64,000 bases of DNA from Shimia sp. (lineage in GTDB: Bacteria; Pseudomonadota; Alphaproteobacteria; Rhodobacterales; Rhodobacteraceae). The DNA is taken from NCBI RefSeq assembly GCF_022448905.1, contig NZ_JAKVCW010000001.1, positions 1-64,000 of the forward strand, given 5' to 3'. Shown here one piece after another: positions 34,305 to 41,915 of the stretch (position 1 is its first letter; the number at the start of each line of letters is the position of its first letter). Made by a program: the position numbers and the translations under genes. Under the pieces are notes generated by a model. The model did not search any database. It had not been told where the DNA came from and was given only the letters and a program-made list of their open reading frames with translations.

Positions 34305-35495
34305 ATGAGCCTTCATTACTTGCCCCACGTCATTCCACCTCACACCGACCTGATGTCTGGTCCGGCGTTTTACGAGAACATTGCGCGCATCACCGAGTTT
34401 GATCGCTTGGCTGAACCTATGCGCTATGTGCGCTTGCCAGATGAATGGATTGTCGGGGTGGCTGATATCGTTGGCTCCACCGAGGAAATTGCGAAGGGGC
34501 GATATAAGGCTGTGAACCTGGTGGGTGCGGCGGTGATCTCGGCACAACTCAATGCGGCGCAGATGCAGGCATTGCCTTATGTGTTTGGCGGAGACGGGGC
34601 GCAGTTTGCTGTTTGGCCGGAACAGCGCGACGATGCTGAGGCCGCGCTGGATGCGGTGCGGCGTTGGGCGCAGGCGGAGTATGGGTTGCAGCTGCGCGTG
34701 GCGACAGCAACCGTGGCCGAAGTGCGCGGGGCGGGGCACGATGTGCGCGTGGCGCGGTATGCGCCTTCGGATGGCGTCGATTATGCAAGCTTCTCTGGTG
34801 GTGGGATGGCCTGGCTTGAGGCGCGTATGAAGGCTGGCGAAGTCTCCTTACCCGTCAGCACAGTTACTGAGGGGCCGGATTTGACGGGGCTAAGTTGTCG
34901 CTGGGCCAATATCGAAGCCACGCAGGGGGCAATCCTGTCTTTGGTGATCGTGCCGCAGGCGGGGGCGCGTGAGGCCGATTTTGCGCAGGTGGCGCGGGAC
35001 GTGATTTCGGTGGCAGACAAGGCGAAACGCCAAGGGCATCCGGTGCCGCCATTGGGGCCTAGGGCGCAGTTTCCACCGCCGGGCCTGGAGTTGGAGGCGC
35101 GGGTTGTCCCCAAAGGAGCCATGTGGTGGCGCAAGGCCAAGCTGCTTTTGGGCAGTGCGTTTGCCTGGGCCTTGCTGCGCTCAGAAATACGTCTGGGGCG
35201 GTTTGATCCGGTGGATTACAAGGTCGATGTGGCGCGCAACACCGACTATCAGAAGTTCGATGACGGCTTAAAAATGACGCTGGATTGTGGCGCGGACACG
35301 CAGGTGCAAATCGAGGCGATCTTGCAGAAAGCCCATGCGCGCGGCGTGATCCGGTATGGGGTGCATGTGCAGGATGCCGCGATGATGACGTGCATCGTGC
35401 CCTCGCCCGTGGAGCGGTCGCATATGCATTTTGTCGATGGCGCGTCAGGTGGCTATGCGCTGGCGGCCCGCAACTTGCGCGCGCAGGCCGCCTGA
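34305..35495 (+). CDS. DUF3095 (adenylate-cyclase-fold-like) protein
   Basis: A 396-residue protein from the ATG at 34305; a TTG at 34290 is in frame. It has DEWIVGVADIVGSTEEIAKGRYKAVNLVGAAVISAQLN (about 45-82) and LPYVFGGDGAQFAVW (about 88-102), the hallmark blocks of DUF3095. The domain resembles nucleotide cyclase catalytic domains, with possible metal-binding Asp residues in VADIVGST and GGDGA. Its activity is unproven. The C-terminal third has a DNA/RNA-binding-like composition, including a winged segment near LDCGADTQVQIEAILQKA. No cAMP receptor or phosphodiesterase gene is nearby. Confidence 0.85.
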   Translation: MSLHYLPHVIPPHTDLMSGPAFYENIARITEFDRLAEPMRYVRLPDEWIVGVADIVGSTEEIAKGRYKAVNLVGAAVISAQLNAAQMQALPYVFGGDGAQFAVWPEQRDDAEAALDAVRRWAQAEYGLQLRVATATVAEVRGAGHDVRVARYAPSDGVDYASFSGGGMAWLEARMKAGEVSLPVSTVTEGPDLTGLSCRWANIEATQGAILSLVIVPQAGAREADFAQVARDVISVADKAKRQGHPVPPLGPRAQFPPPGLELEARVVPKGAMWWRKAKLLLGSAFAWALLRSEIRLGRFDPVDYKVDVARNTDYQKFDDGLKMTLDCGADTQVQIEAILQKAHARGVIRYGVHVQDAAMMTCIVPSPVERSHMHFVDGASGGYALAARNLRAQAA

Positions 35496-35499
35496 TCGG

Positions 35500-36555
35500 T
35501 TATTTCCCGCGCAAGCGGCCGACGATGCCGGTGGGGAAGAAATAGACCGACAGGATGAAGAGCACGCCAAGCCACAGCAGCCAGCGGTCTGCGTTCAACA
35601 GGTCTGGGAGCAGCGGCAGCGTGGCGACACTTTCGCCCGCAAGGCTGAGTACGTTTTGCAGGTAGTTTTGCGCCAGCACAAACAGGGTCGCGCCGATGAC
35701 GGCCCCGTACATGGTGCCCATACCGCCGATCACCACCATCAAGAGGATATCGATCATGATTTCCATGGAGAGCGTGGTGTCCGGGCCGACGTAGCGCAGC
35801 CAGACGGCGTAGAGCGCACCGGCGAGGGCGGCGATGGCGGCGGAAAGGCAGGTGGCGGCGACGCGATAATGCACCACGCGATAGCCGATGGCCTCAGCGC
35901 GGAAGTCGTTTTCGCGGATGGCTTGCAGAACGCGGCCAAAGGGCGAGTTCACCACACGTAGCATCAGCAGGAAGAGCACAAAGCAGGAGATGAAGACGAG
36001 GTAGTACTTCAGCAGTTTACCGTTGGCCTTCACGCCGAAGAGTTCGCCGTCCATGAACTTGAAAGCTGGGCCGAGCGCTCGAGGGATTTTGAAGGACAGG
36101 CCATCTTCGCCGCCCGTTAGGGTGGAGAGCTGGCTGACCAACACGGCCACGGCGGAAGCCACCGCAAGCGTGATCATGGCAAAGAAGATGGCGCGGACGC
36201 GTAGGGAAAACAGGCCGATCACCAGCGCGAGGAGCGCAGCCAAACCGGCACCGGCCACCGAACCAACCAGCAGGGCGTCAAAACCGCGGCCCATGTCTGT
36301 ACTGGCCAAGGCGACGCCATAGGCACCAAGGCCAAAGAACATGGTGTGGGCGAAGCTGACGATACCGCCGTAGCCCAGCAGCAGGTCATAAGAGGCCACC
36401 AGCACAATGAAGATGCAGATGCGGGCGGCGGTGTCGACTGAGCGCACGCCGGGGAATAGGAAGGGGGCAAAGGCGAGGCAGATCAGGATCACAATTAGGA
36501 TCGCCAGAAGGATGGGCGAGCGTGGGGTGTCGCCGGAAACAAGGGTCTTCAGCAT
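35500..36555 (-). CDS. ABC transporter permease, LivM type
   Basis: The start at 36555 lies 2 bp after the LivH-type gene's stop, giving 351 residues (MLKTLVSGDTPRSPILLAIL). About nine hydrophobic segments are visible, with the family's YGGIVSFAHTMFFGLGAYGVAL and IGGMGTMYGAVIGATLFVLAQNYLQ blocks. It forms the inner-membrane channel together with the LivH-type protein. It is the last gene of a five-gene importer operon for branched-chain amino acids, amides or aromatic acids; the neighbouring aromatic catabolic genes favour an aromatic substrate. Confidence 0.92.
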   Translation of the reverse strand: MLKTLVSGDTPRSPILLAILIVILICLAFAPFLFPGVRSVDTAARICIFIVLVASYDLLLGYGGIVSFAHTMFFGLGAYGVALASTDMGRGFDALLVGSVAGAGLAALLALVIGLFSLRVRAIFFAMITLAVASAVAVLVSQLSTLTGGEDGLSFKIPRALGPAFKFMDGELFGVKANGKLLKYYLVFISCFVLFLLMLRVVNSPFGRVLQAIRENDFRAEAIGYRVVHYRVAATCLSAAIAALAGALYAVWLRYVGPDTTLSMEIMIDILLMVVIGGMGTMYGAVIGATLFVLAQNYLQNVLSLAGESVATLPLLPDLLNADRWLLWLGVLFILSVYFFPTGIVGRLRGK

Positions 36556-36557
36556 GT

Positions 36558-37589
36558 CTATTTCGCCTTTACCACGGGGATCATGCCCGTTGGGCGCCAC
36601 ATCAGGATCGCCACCATCAGGGCGATGTTGGAGATCAGGGCCGCTTTGGGTTCCAGGAAGGCCACGTAGTTCTGCATCAGGCCGACCATAAGCGCGCCGA
36701 TAAAGCAGCCTTCGACCGAGCCCAGCCCGCCGATGATCACTACGATGAACACAAGGATCATGGTCTGGTTGCCCATGTGGGCGGTGATGACTTCCTGGTA
36801 GAGGCCCCAGAGCACGCCGCCGAGACCGGCAAGGGCGGAGCCGGCGACAAAGACGCCGATGAAGACCATGCGGAGGTTGTAGCCAAGGGCCTGCACCATC
36901 TCGCCGTTTTCCACGCCGGCGCGCACGATCAGGCCGATCTTGGTGCGGCGCAGCGTCCAGCGCATGGCGAGGAAGACCACGAGGCCGATGCCTACAGCCA
37001 CAAGCCGGTATTTCTCTAGTGCTGCTCCGGCGAAGGTGATCGCGCCTTTGAGGGCTTCGGGGCGGGTGATGTAAATCTCTTCCGGTCCCCAGAGCACGAT
37101 GATGAGTTGTTCAACCACGATCAGGCCGCCCATTGTAACAAGGATCTGTTTGAGATGGTGACCATAGACCGGCTTCACGATGACCCGCTCAAAGGCCCAG
37201 CCCATGACGCCAGTGGCAGCCATAGCGCCAACAATCGCGACCATGAGCGCGGTCAGGTTCCAGAGCAGGTTCGGTGCTCCGGTCATGTGCTCCAGCAGGA
37301 GCAGGAAAGAGACGCCAACAAAAGCCCCGACGGAAACAAAAGCGCCGTGGCCAAAGTTGATTACGTCCATCAGGCCGAAGACCAGTGTCAGGCCTGAGGC
37401 CATGATGAAGATCATCATGCCCATGGCGAGGCCCGAGACTGTGAGCGTAAGCCAGCTGGAGGTGGCAGGAATGGCGACAAGGCCAGCGAGGATCAACGCA
37501 ATCACCAGAAGGATGGGGGCATGGGGTGCAAGCCGCTCAGTCAGCGACATCTTCGCCATCGTGGGCGCATGTTCGGGGGCGGCGCTCAT
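36558..37589 (-). CDS. ABC transporter permease, LivH type
   Basis: A 343-residue membrane protein with the signature GLTLVFGLMDVINFGHGAFVSVGAFVGV (about 68-95). Near the C-terminus is GLGSVEGCFIGALMVGLMQNY. It pairs with the LivM-type protein in the importer. An ATG further in (about residue 11 or 14) is possible as start. The spacing to the next genes (2 bp and 34 bp) and common orientation make a single operon. Confidence 0.92.
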   Translation of the reverse strand: MSAAPEHAPTMAKMSLTERLAPHAPILLVIALILAGLVAIPATSSWLTLTVSGLAMGMMIFIMASGLTLVFGLMDVINFGHGAFVSVGAFVGVSFLLLLEHMTGAPNLLWNLTALMVAIVGAMAATGVMGWAFERVIVKPVYGHHLKQILVTMGGLIVVEQLIIVLWGPEEIYITRPEALKGAITFAGAALEKYRLVAVGIGLVVFLAMRWTLRRTKIGLIVRAGVENGEMVQALGYNLRMVFIGVFVAGSALAGLGGVLWGLYQEVITAHMGNQTMILVFIVVIIGGLGSVEGCFIGALMVGLMQNYVAFLEPKAALISNIALMVAILMWRPTGMIPVVKAK

Positions 37590-37623
37590 GGGCGGACCTC
37601 CAGATTAGGTGTGTTCGGGGACA

Positions 37624-38346
37624 TCAGTGCGCCTCCATGCTGAGGCCCATTAGGCGCTCTTGTAGGTCGGCGTTTGTGGCTAGTTCGGACATTGGGCCGG
37701 ACCAGACCACGCGACCGTCATCCATGACGTTGGCAGTGTCGCCAAGGGCTTTGGCAACCGCAAAGTTTTGCTCCACCAACAGGATAGAGGCGCCTTGGTC
37801 TTTCAGTTCCTTGATGGCGCGGGCCATTGTGGTGATGATCGCGGGGGCGAGGCCCTTGGTGGGCTCATCGATCAGATACAGCGCGCGCTCTTCGATCATG
37901 GCGCGGGCGATGGACAGCATCTGCTTTTGCCCCCCGGAGAGCGTGCCCGCGTCTTTTTTCCAGAAGGTTTCCAGTGCCGGGAAAACTGTGAACAGCCACT
38001 GCAGGCGGGCGTCATCAATTGCGCCGGAGACAGCGGCGAGGATCATGTTTTCCTCCACGGTCAGGTCGGCAAAGATGCCCATGTCTTCTGGCACAAAGCC
38101 AATGCCTGCGCGGGCAATGGCTGGCGTCGGCAGTTTTGTGATGTTCTGACCGTCAAACGTGACGCTGCCCTGATGGGCGCGCCAATGGCCGATGATGGTG
38201 CGCAGGGTGGTGGTTTTGCCCACTCCGTTGCGACCGAGAAGCATGGTGACTTCGCCGCGTGGCACAGTCAGTTCAACCCCTTGCAGGATGTGATACTGCG
38301 CGATGTTGGTGAAGACGCCGTCGAGTTTCAGGATGGGATCAGACAT
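37624..38346 (-). CDS. ABC transporter ATP-binding protein, LivF type
   Basis: The start at 38346 (MSDPILKLDGVFTN) lies inside the LivG-type gene's end (8-bp overlap). The 240-residue product has Walker A GRNGVGKTT, the ABC signature LSGGQKQMLSIARAM, Walker B LYLIDEPTKGLAP and the LivF-type FVPEDMGIFADLTVEENM. It hydrolyses ATP for the importer with the LivG-type protein. Confidence 0.93.
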   Translation of the reverse strand: MSDPILKLDGVFTNIAQYHILQGVELTVPRGEVTMLLGRNGVGKTTTLRTIIGHWRAHQGSVTFDGQNITKLPTPAIARAGIGFVPEDMGIFADLTVEENMILAAVSGAIDDARLQWLFTVFPALETFWKKDAGTLSGGQKQMLSIARAMIEERALYLIDEPTKGLAPAIITTMARAIKELKDQGASILLVEQNFAVAKALGDTANVMDDGRVVWSGPMSELATNADLQERLMGLSMEAH

Positions 38347-39115
38347 TGGCGAGCGCCTCCTCGAGATCACGGCCCATGTAGGCTTCTTGCACCACGTCAG
38401 AGGCCATAACTTCGACGGGGTCGCCGTCTGCGGCCAGCGCTCCGTTGTGCAATACGATGATGCGGTCCGCGAGGGTGCGGATCACGTCCATCTTGTGCTC
38501 CACCAACAGAATGGCGCGGTCTTTGCGGGTTTTGAGGTCTGCAATGAGATCGAGAACCACCGGGGCTTCGTCCACGCTCATGCCGGCGGTGGGTTCGTCA
38601 AACATATAAACCAGTGGGTCGAGCGCGATCAGCAGCGCGACCTCGAGTTTGCGTTGGTCGCCATGAGAGAGTTCAGACACAACCTGATCCGCTTGATCGG
38701 TCATGCGGATGCGCTCGAGAATATCATAGGCCGGGCCAGTCAATTCGGCGTGGCTGTCCGCCATGGAGAGGACGTTAAAGCCGCGACCAGCCTTGGACTG
38801 CACCACAAGCCGCACGTTTTCCAGCACCGACAGGTTGGGAAACAGGTTGGTGAGCTGAAAGGCACGGCCGATGCCGCGGTGGGTGCGCTGGGCGACGGAC
38901 ATGCGGGTGATGTCGCTGCCGCCAAGTTTCACACGGCCTTCGGAGACGGGAATCTGACCGGAGATCAGATTGAAATAGGTGGTTTTGCCTGCGCCGTTGG
39001 GGCCGACAATCGCGGTCAGCTCGCCAGCGTTGAAGCTGCAGGAGATGTGGTCCACCGCGACATGGCCGCCAAAGCGCACGGTCAGGTCGGTGGTTTCCAG
39101 AATGGGATGGGACAT
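38339..39115 (-). CDS. ABC transporter ATP-binding protein, LivG type
   Basis: A 258-residue protein with Walker A GPNGAGKTTYFNLISG, the LivG-type signature LSHGDQRKLEVALLIALDP and Walker B VYMFDEPTAGMSVDE. It lies 87 bp after the substrate-binding-protein gene, with a strong hairpin in between, and overlaps the LivF-type gene by 8 bp. Confidence 0.93.
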   Translation of the reverse strand: MSHPILETTDLTVRFGGHVAVDHISCSFNAGELTAIVGPNGAGKTTYFNLISGQIPVSEGRVKLGGSDITRMSVAQRTHRGIGRAFQLTNLFPNLSVLENVRLVVQSKAGRGFNVLSMADSHAELTGPAYDILERIRMTDQADQVVSELSHGDQRKLEVALLIALDPLVYMFDEPTAGMSVDEAPVVLDLIADLKTRKDRAILLVEHKMDVIRTLADRIIVLHNGALAADGDPVEVMASDVVQEAYMGRDLEEALANV

Positions 39116-39149
39116 GGTTTGAAACCCAGTGAGTGTGGTCTGGGGAAGC

Positions 39150-39181
39150 GGCTGGCCCCGGCATAAAATCCGGAGCCAGCC
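39150..39181 (-). promoter_or_regulatory. Intercistronic hairpin after the substrate-binding-protein gene
   Basis: GGCTGGCCCCGG and CCGGAGCCAGCC (one C/A mismatch) enclose an 8-nt loop between the SBP gene (ends 39203) and the LivG-type gene. No T tract follows on the minus strand, so it is not a plain terminator. Such hairpins are known to protect the 3' end of periplasmic binding-protein mRNAs and raise their level relative to the membrane genes downstream. Confidence 0.6.
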
Positions 39182-39202
39182 ATCGAGGGAAATAAACAGG
39201 TC

Positions 39203-40375
39203 TTAGTTGCGGACCGGGATTGGCAGGTCTTCGAGCTTCAGCTCGCGCACCAGTTCAGGGATGGCCCATTCGACGTTGTCGTCCACTTTGATCTTGAAGT
39301 GGTACATGGTCTGCATCGCCTGGTGATCTTCGGCGCGGAACTTCATGGTGCCTTTGGGGGTTTCCCACTCCATACCTTCCATGGCGGTGATCAGTTCTTC
39401 GGTGTCAGTGCTGCCGGCCTTTTTGATCGCCTCAACAACGGCGATGCCTGCGGACATGCCACCGGCGGTGAAGAAATCAGGCGGGGTGCCAAAGCGCTCC
39501 TGGTGGGTTTTCACCAGCCAGTCGTTCACGTCGTTCTTCGGGATTTCGTAGTAGTAGTAGGTCGCACCTTCGAGACCCGGGAAATCCTTGTAAGCCTTCA
39601 TGGCCGCCAGGATGTTGCCGCCCGTGGCGATTTCAACGCCAAAGCGGGAGGGGTCCATCGCTTGGATTTTGCCCATCGGGTTGCCGCCACCGGCCCAGAT
39701 GATGAAGAGTTTTTTGTCGCCTTCGAGGTCTTTCATCGCAGTGAAGATACGCTCTGCCGCCGCGGTGAAGTCGGTGGTGTCGGTAGGCACGTATTCCTCA
39801 TGCGCGATGCCCTGGCCCTGACCTTCCAATGCCTCGCGGAACGCGGCGATGCCGTCGCGGCCAAAAGCGTAGTCTTGTGCCAAGGTGGCGATGTGCACGT
39901 CTTCACCTGCGAGCGCAATTGCGTTGGCCACGGCGTCTTGCGAGCTGTTGCGTCCGGTGCGGAAGATGTAGCGGTTGTAGTTGGCGCCGGTGATGCTGTC
40001 GGCCACGGCCGGTTCAACGATCAGCAGCTTTTCATATTCTTCGGCCACAGGCAGCATGGCGAGTGCCACGCCGGAGCTGACGGGACCCACGGCGAGGTCA
40101 ACTTCGTCATCGCCATAAGCTTCTTCGAGCAGGGCTTTGCCGTTGTCTGGCTTCAGCTGGGTGTCTTTCTCGATTACAACGATTTTCTCGCCGTTGATCT
40201 CCATGGTGCCGCCGGTGGCGTACTCCAGACCGAGCATCAGGCCGTCATGGGACTGCTTGGCGTAGGCCTCAAACGGGCCGGTTTTGCCGTAAACGTGGGC
40301 GATTTTGATGTCTGCGGATGCGGCGCTGGTCAGTGCCAAAGCAGAAATCGCGCTCGAGATGAGCCATTTCTTCAT
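39203..40375 (-). CDS. ABC transporter substrate-binding protein, Liv/aromatic type
   Basis: A 390-residue protein with a signal peptide (MKKWLISSAISALALTSAASA|D) and the family's opening KIAHVYGKTGPFEAYAKQSHDGLMLGLEYATGG. It then has a Rossmann-like pair of lobes, with VGPVSSGVALAMLPVAEEY and TDTTDFTAAAERIF. It captures the ligand in the periplasm and feeds the LivHMGF-type channel. It is the first gene of the operon and is divergent from the HpaR-type regulator at 40610. The ligand is unknown; the context suggests a hydroxylated phenylacetate or a related aromatic acid. Confidence 0.93.
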   Translation of the reverse strand: MKKWLISSAISALALTSAASADIKIAHVYGKTGPFEAYAKQSHDGLMLGLEYATGGTMEINGEKIVVIEKDTQLKPDNGKALLEEAYGDDEVDLAVGPVSSGVALAMLPVAEEYEKLLIVEPAVADSITGANYNRYIFRTGRNSSQDAVANAIALAGEDVHIATLAQDYAFGRDGIAAFREALEGQGQGIAHEEYVPTDTTDFTAAAERIFTAMKDLEGDKKLFIIWAGGGNPMGKIQAMDPSRFGVEIATGGNILAAMKAYKDFPGLEGATYYYYEIPKNDVNDWLVKTHQERFGTPPDFFTAGGMSAGIAVVEAIKKAGSTDTEELITAMEGMEWETPKGTMKFRAEDHQAMQTMYHFKIKVDDNVEWAIPELVRELKLEDLPIPVRN

Positions 40376-40564
40376 GAGTTTTCCTCCCTGAACTCAACCG
40401 CAAATTGGATTGCGGCGATTGTGCTCATGGTAGGTGGCGGTGGCAAAAAGGGTCAATTCGGGGAAATTACGTAGGTGGGTGGCTTGGGGAAACCAGACCA
40501 ATCCGGCGGGCTATTTCAGAGGCTGAGGACAGCCGTTTTTGCATTGTAACGTAGGGTTTCGTGC

Positions 40565-40579
40565 GGCAAAGAAATTGCC
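40565..40579. promoter_or_regulatory. GGCAA-N5-TTGCC inverted repeat before the HpaR gene
   Basis: GGCAA (40565-40569), five bases, TTGCC (40575-40579), 30 bp before the regulator's ATG in the 234-bp gap shared with the divergent transporter operon. It is a plausible operator for the HpaR-type protein. Arms are short, so chance is possible. Confidence 0.3.
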
Positions 40580-40609
40580 TTTTGAAATATTCCAGTGCAT
40601 GAAGGTGAG

Positions 40610-41050
40610 ATGACAGGCAAGACCAATATTCCCGATACATCTCAGTCGCTTCCTATCGCGCTTCTGCGCGCCAGAGAGAAGGTGATGAAACCGGCGCGAT
40701 TATTGCTCGCCAATGCGGGGGTCACCGAACAGCAATGGCGTGTGGTGCGGGTTTTGGTGGAAGAAGGCCCGATGGATCCGACCACAATTGCGGATCGCGC
40801 GGTGCTGTTGCTGCCGAGCCTGACGCGGATTTTGCAGAAGCTTGAGGAAAAGGGCTACATCACGCGCACGCGCGATGAGCAGGACGGGCGTCGGCAGGTG
40901 ATCAAAGCCACCTCCGAGGGCTGTCGCTTGATTGCCGACAACATTCCCGCGGCCAAGAGCTATGCGGGGAAACTGCGTGATCACCTCGGCACGGAACGCT
41001 ATGAGCAGCTTTTGGAGCTGCTCAATGATCTCAACGAGATTGACCTCTAA
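40610..41050 (+). CDS. MarR-family regulator, HpaR type
   Basis: The start at 40610 follows GAAGGTGAG; an upstream ATG at 40595 would add five residues. The 146-residue product opens with SLPIALLRAREKVMKPARLLLANAGVTEQQWRVVRVL, the specific pattern of HpaR (repressor of homoprotocatechuate degradation). The wing is EEKGYITRTRDEQDGRRQ. It is divergent from the ABC importer and converges with maiA (4-bp overlap of stops). Repression of the importer, and perhaps of the homogentisate operon, relieved by an aromatic acid, is the likely role. Confidence 0.87.
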   Translation: MTGKTNIPDTSQSLPIALLRAREKVMKPARLLLANAGVTEQQWRVVRVLVEEGPMDPTTIADRAVLLLPSLTRILQKLEEKGYITRTRDEQDGRRQVIKATSEGCRLIADNIPAAKSYAGKLRDHLGTERYEQLLELLNDLNEIDL

Positions 41051-41694
41051 GGATTGGCCTGGGCGGGGCGGATCTGATCCGGATGTGCTGCGATGAAAGC
41101 GGGATGTACCGCGCAGGCAGTTTTGATGGCGTGCAAGCGCGGGAGATCAGAGAAGTCTACGCCCCAACGATGGGCGTTGTAGAGTTGCGGCATTAGGCAG
41201 AGGTCCGCCAGTGAGAGCGTATTCCCGCAACAAAACGGCTCTTGGGCAAAAGTTTCCAACAGCGTGTCAAAGGCCTCCAGCCCGGGGCGGATGAAATGCT
41301 GCATCCACTCGCGTATTGCGGCGGGTTTGTTCTCGTCATTGGACGTGGCGTGGCGCACGACGGAGAGATTGCACACAGGGTGCAGGTCGACGGCGATGCT
41401 CTGCGCCAAGGCGCGGACCTGTGCACGCTGAGCTGGGTCGTCAGGCAGCAGGTCAAGCGCACGGGTGTCGTTGAGATAGTCGAGAATGGCCAAAGATTGC
41501 GTGAAACGGTGGCCGTCAATGTCGAGCACCGGGACCAGACCTTGCGGGTTGCGCGCCAGATGGTCTGGCGCGCGGTGGTCGCCTTCGAGCAGGTCCACGG
41601 CCACGCGTTTGAAGGGCTCGTCCGCAAGATGTAGCGCGATGCGCACGCGATAGCTCGCAGAGGAGCGCCAGTAGTCGTAGAGCACTGTGTTCAT
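41047..41694 (-). CDS. maiA: Maleylacetoacetate isomerase (zeta-class GST)
   Basis: A 215-residue GST-fold enzyme with the zeta-class start YDYWRSSASYRVRIALHLADE (glutathione-activating Ser in the S-S-A-S motif) and the substrate-site stretch ARNPQGLVPVLDIDG. It isomerises maleylacetoacetate to fumarylacetoacetate with glutathione. It is the last gene of the long homogentisate operon. hmgA and fahA, before and after it in the pathway, are at 48813 and 46560. Confidence 0.94.
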   Translation of the reverse strand: MNTVLYDYWRSSASYRVRIALHLADEPFKRVAVDLLEGDHRAPDHLARNPQGLVPVLDIDGHRFTQSLAILDYLNDTRALDLLPDDPAQRAQVRALAQSIAVDLHPVCNLSVVRHATSNDENKPAAIREWMQHFIRPGLEAFDTLLETFAQEPFCCGNTLSLADLCLMPQLYNAHRWGVDFSDLPRLHAIKTACAVHPAFIAAHPDQIRPAQANP

Positions 41695-41704
41695 GTCGGG
41701 CGGC

Positions 41705-41911
41705 TCATCGCTGGTGGCCGCTGGTTTGCGCGGCTTTGAGGGCTTCGTCTAGGACCTCATTGTCGCCGATGTGATTGGCGAGCAGGAAGATCAGCCGCGC
41801 GTTGAGCGCGTCGCTGCTGGATTTTTCAAGACCATCATGGGCGCGGGCGAGGGCGTCAAAGAAGCCATCGGCGTGGTCCAGATTGGGGCTCAGGATCAGG
41901 TTGTCAGACAT
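41705..41911 (-). CDS. DUF2783 protein
   Basis: The start at 41911 (MSDNLILSPNLDHADGFFDALARAHDGL) gives 68 residues; an ATG at 41968 would make a longer polar leader overlapping the monooxygenase. The block LSPNLDHADGFFDALARAHDGL...LNARLIFLLANHIGD is typical of DUF2783, a small family encoded beside FAD-dependent aromatic hydroxylases. It lies 4 bp behind the monooxygenase gene. A role as an accessory subunit is suspected but not shown. Confidence 0.87.
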   Translation of the reverse strand: MSDNLILSPNLDHADGFFDALARAHDGLEKSSSDALNARLIFLLANHIGDNEVLDEALKAAQTSGHQR

Positions 41912-41915
41912 CAGA

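Noticed and set aside
39299-40474. A 391-codon plus-strand frame over the substrate-binding protein gene
   Set aside because: Antisense to the binding-protein gene, whose signal peptide and family blocks are clear.
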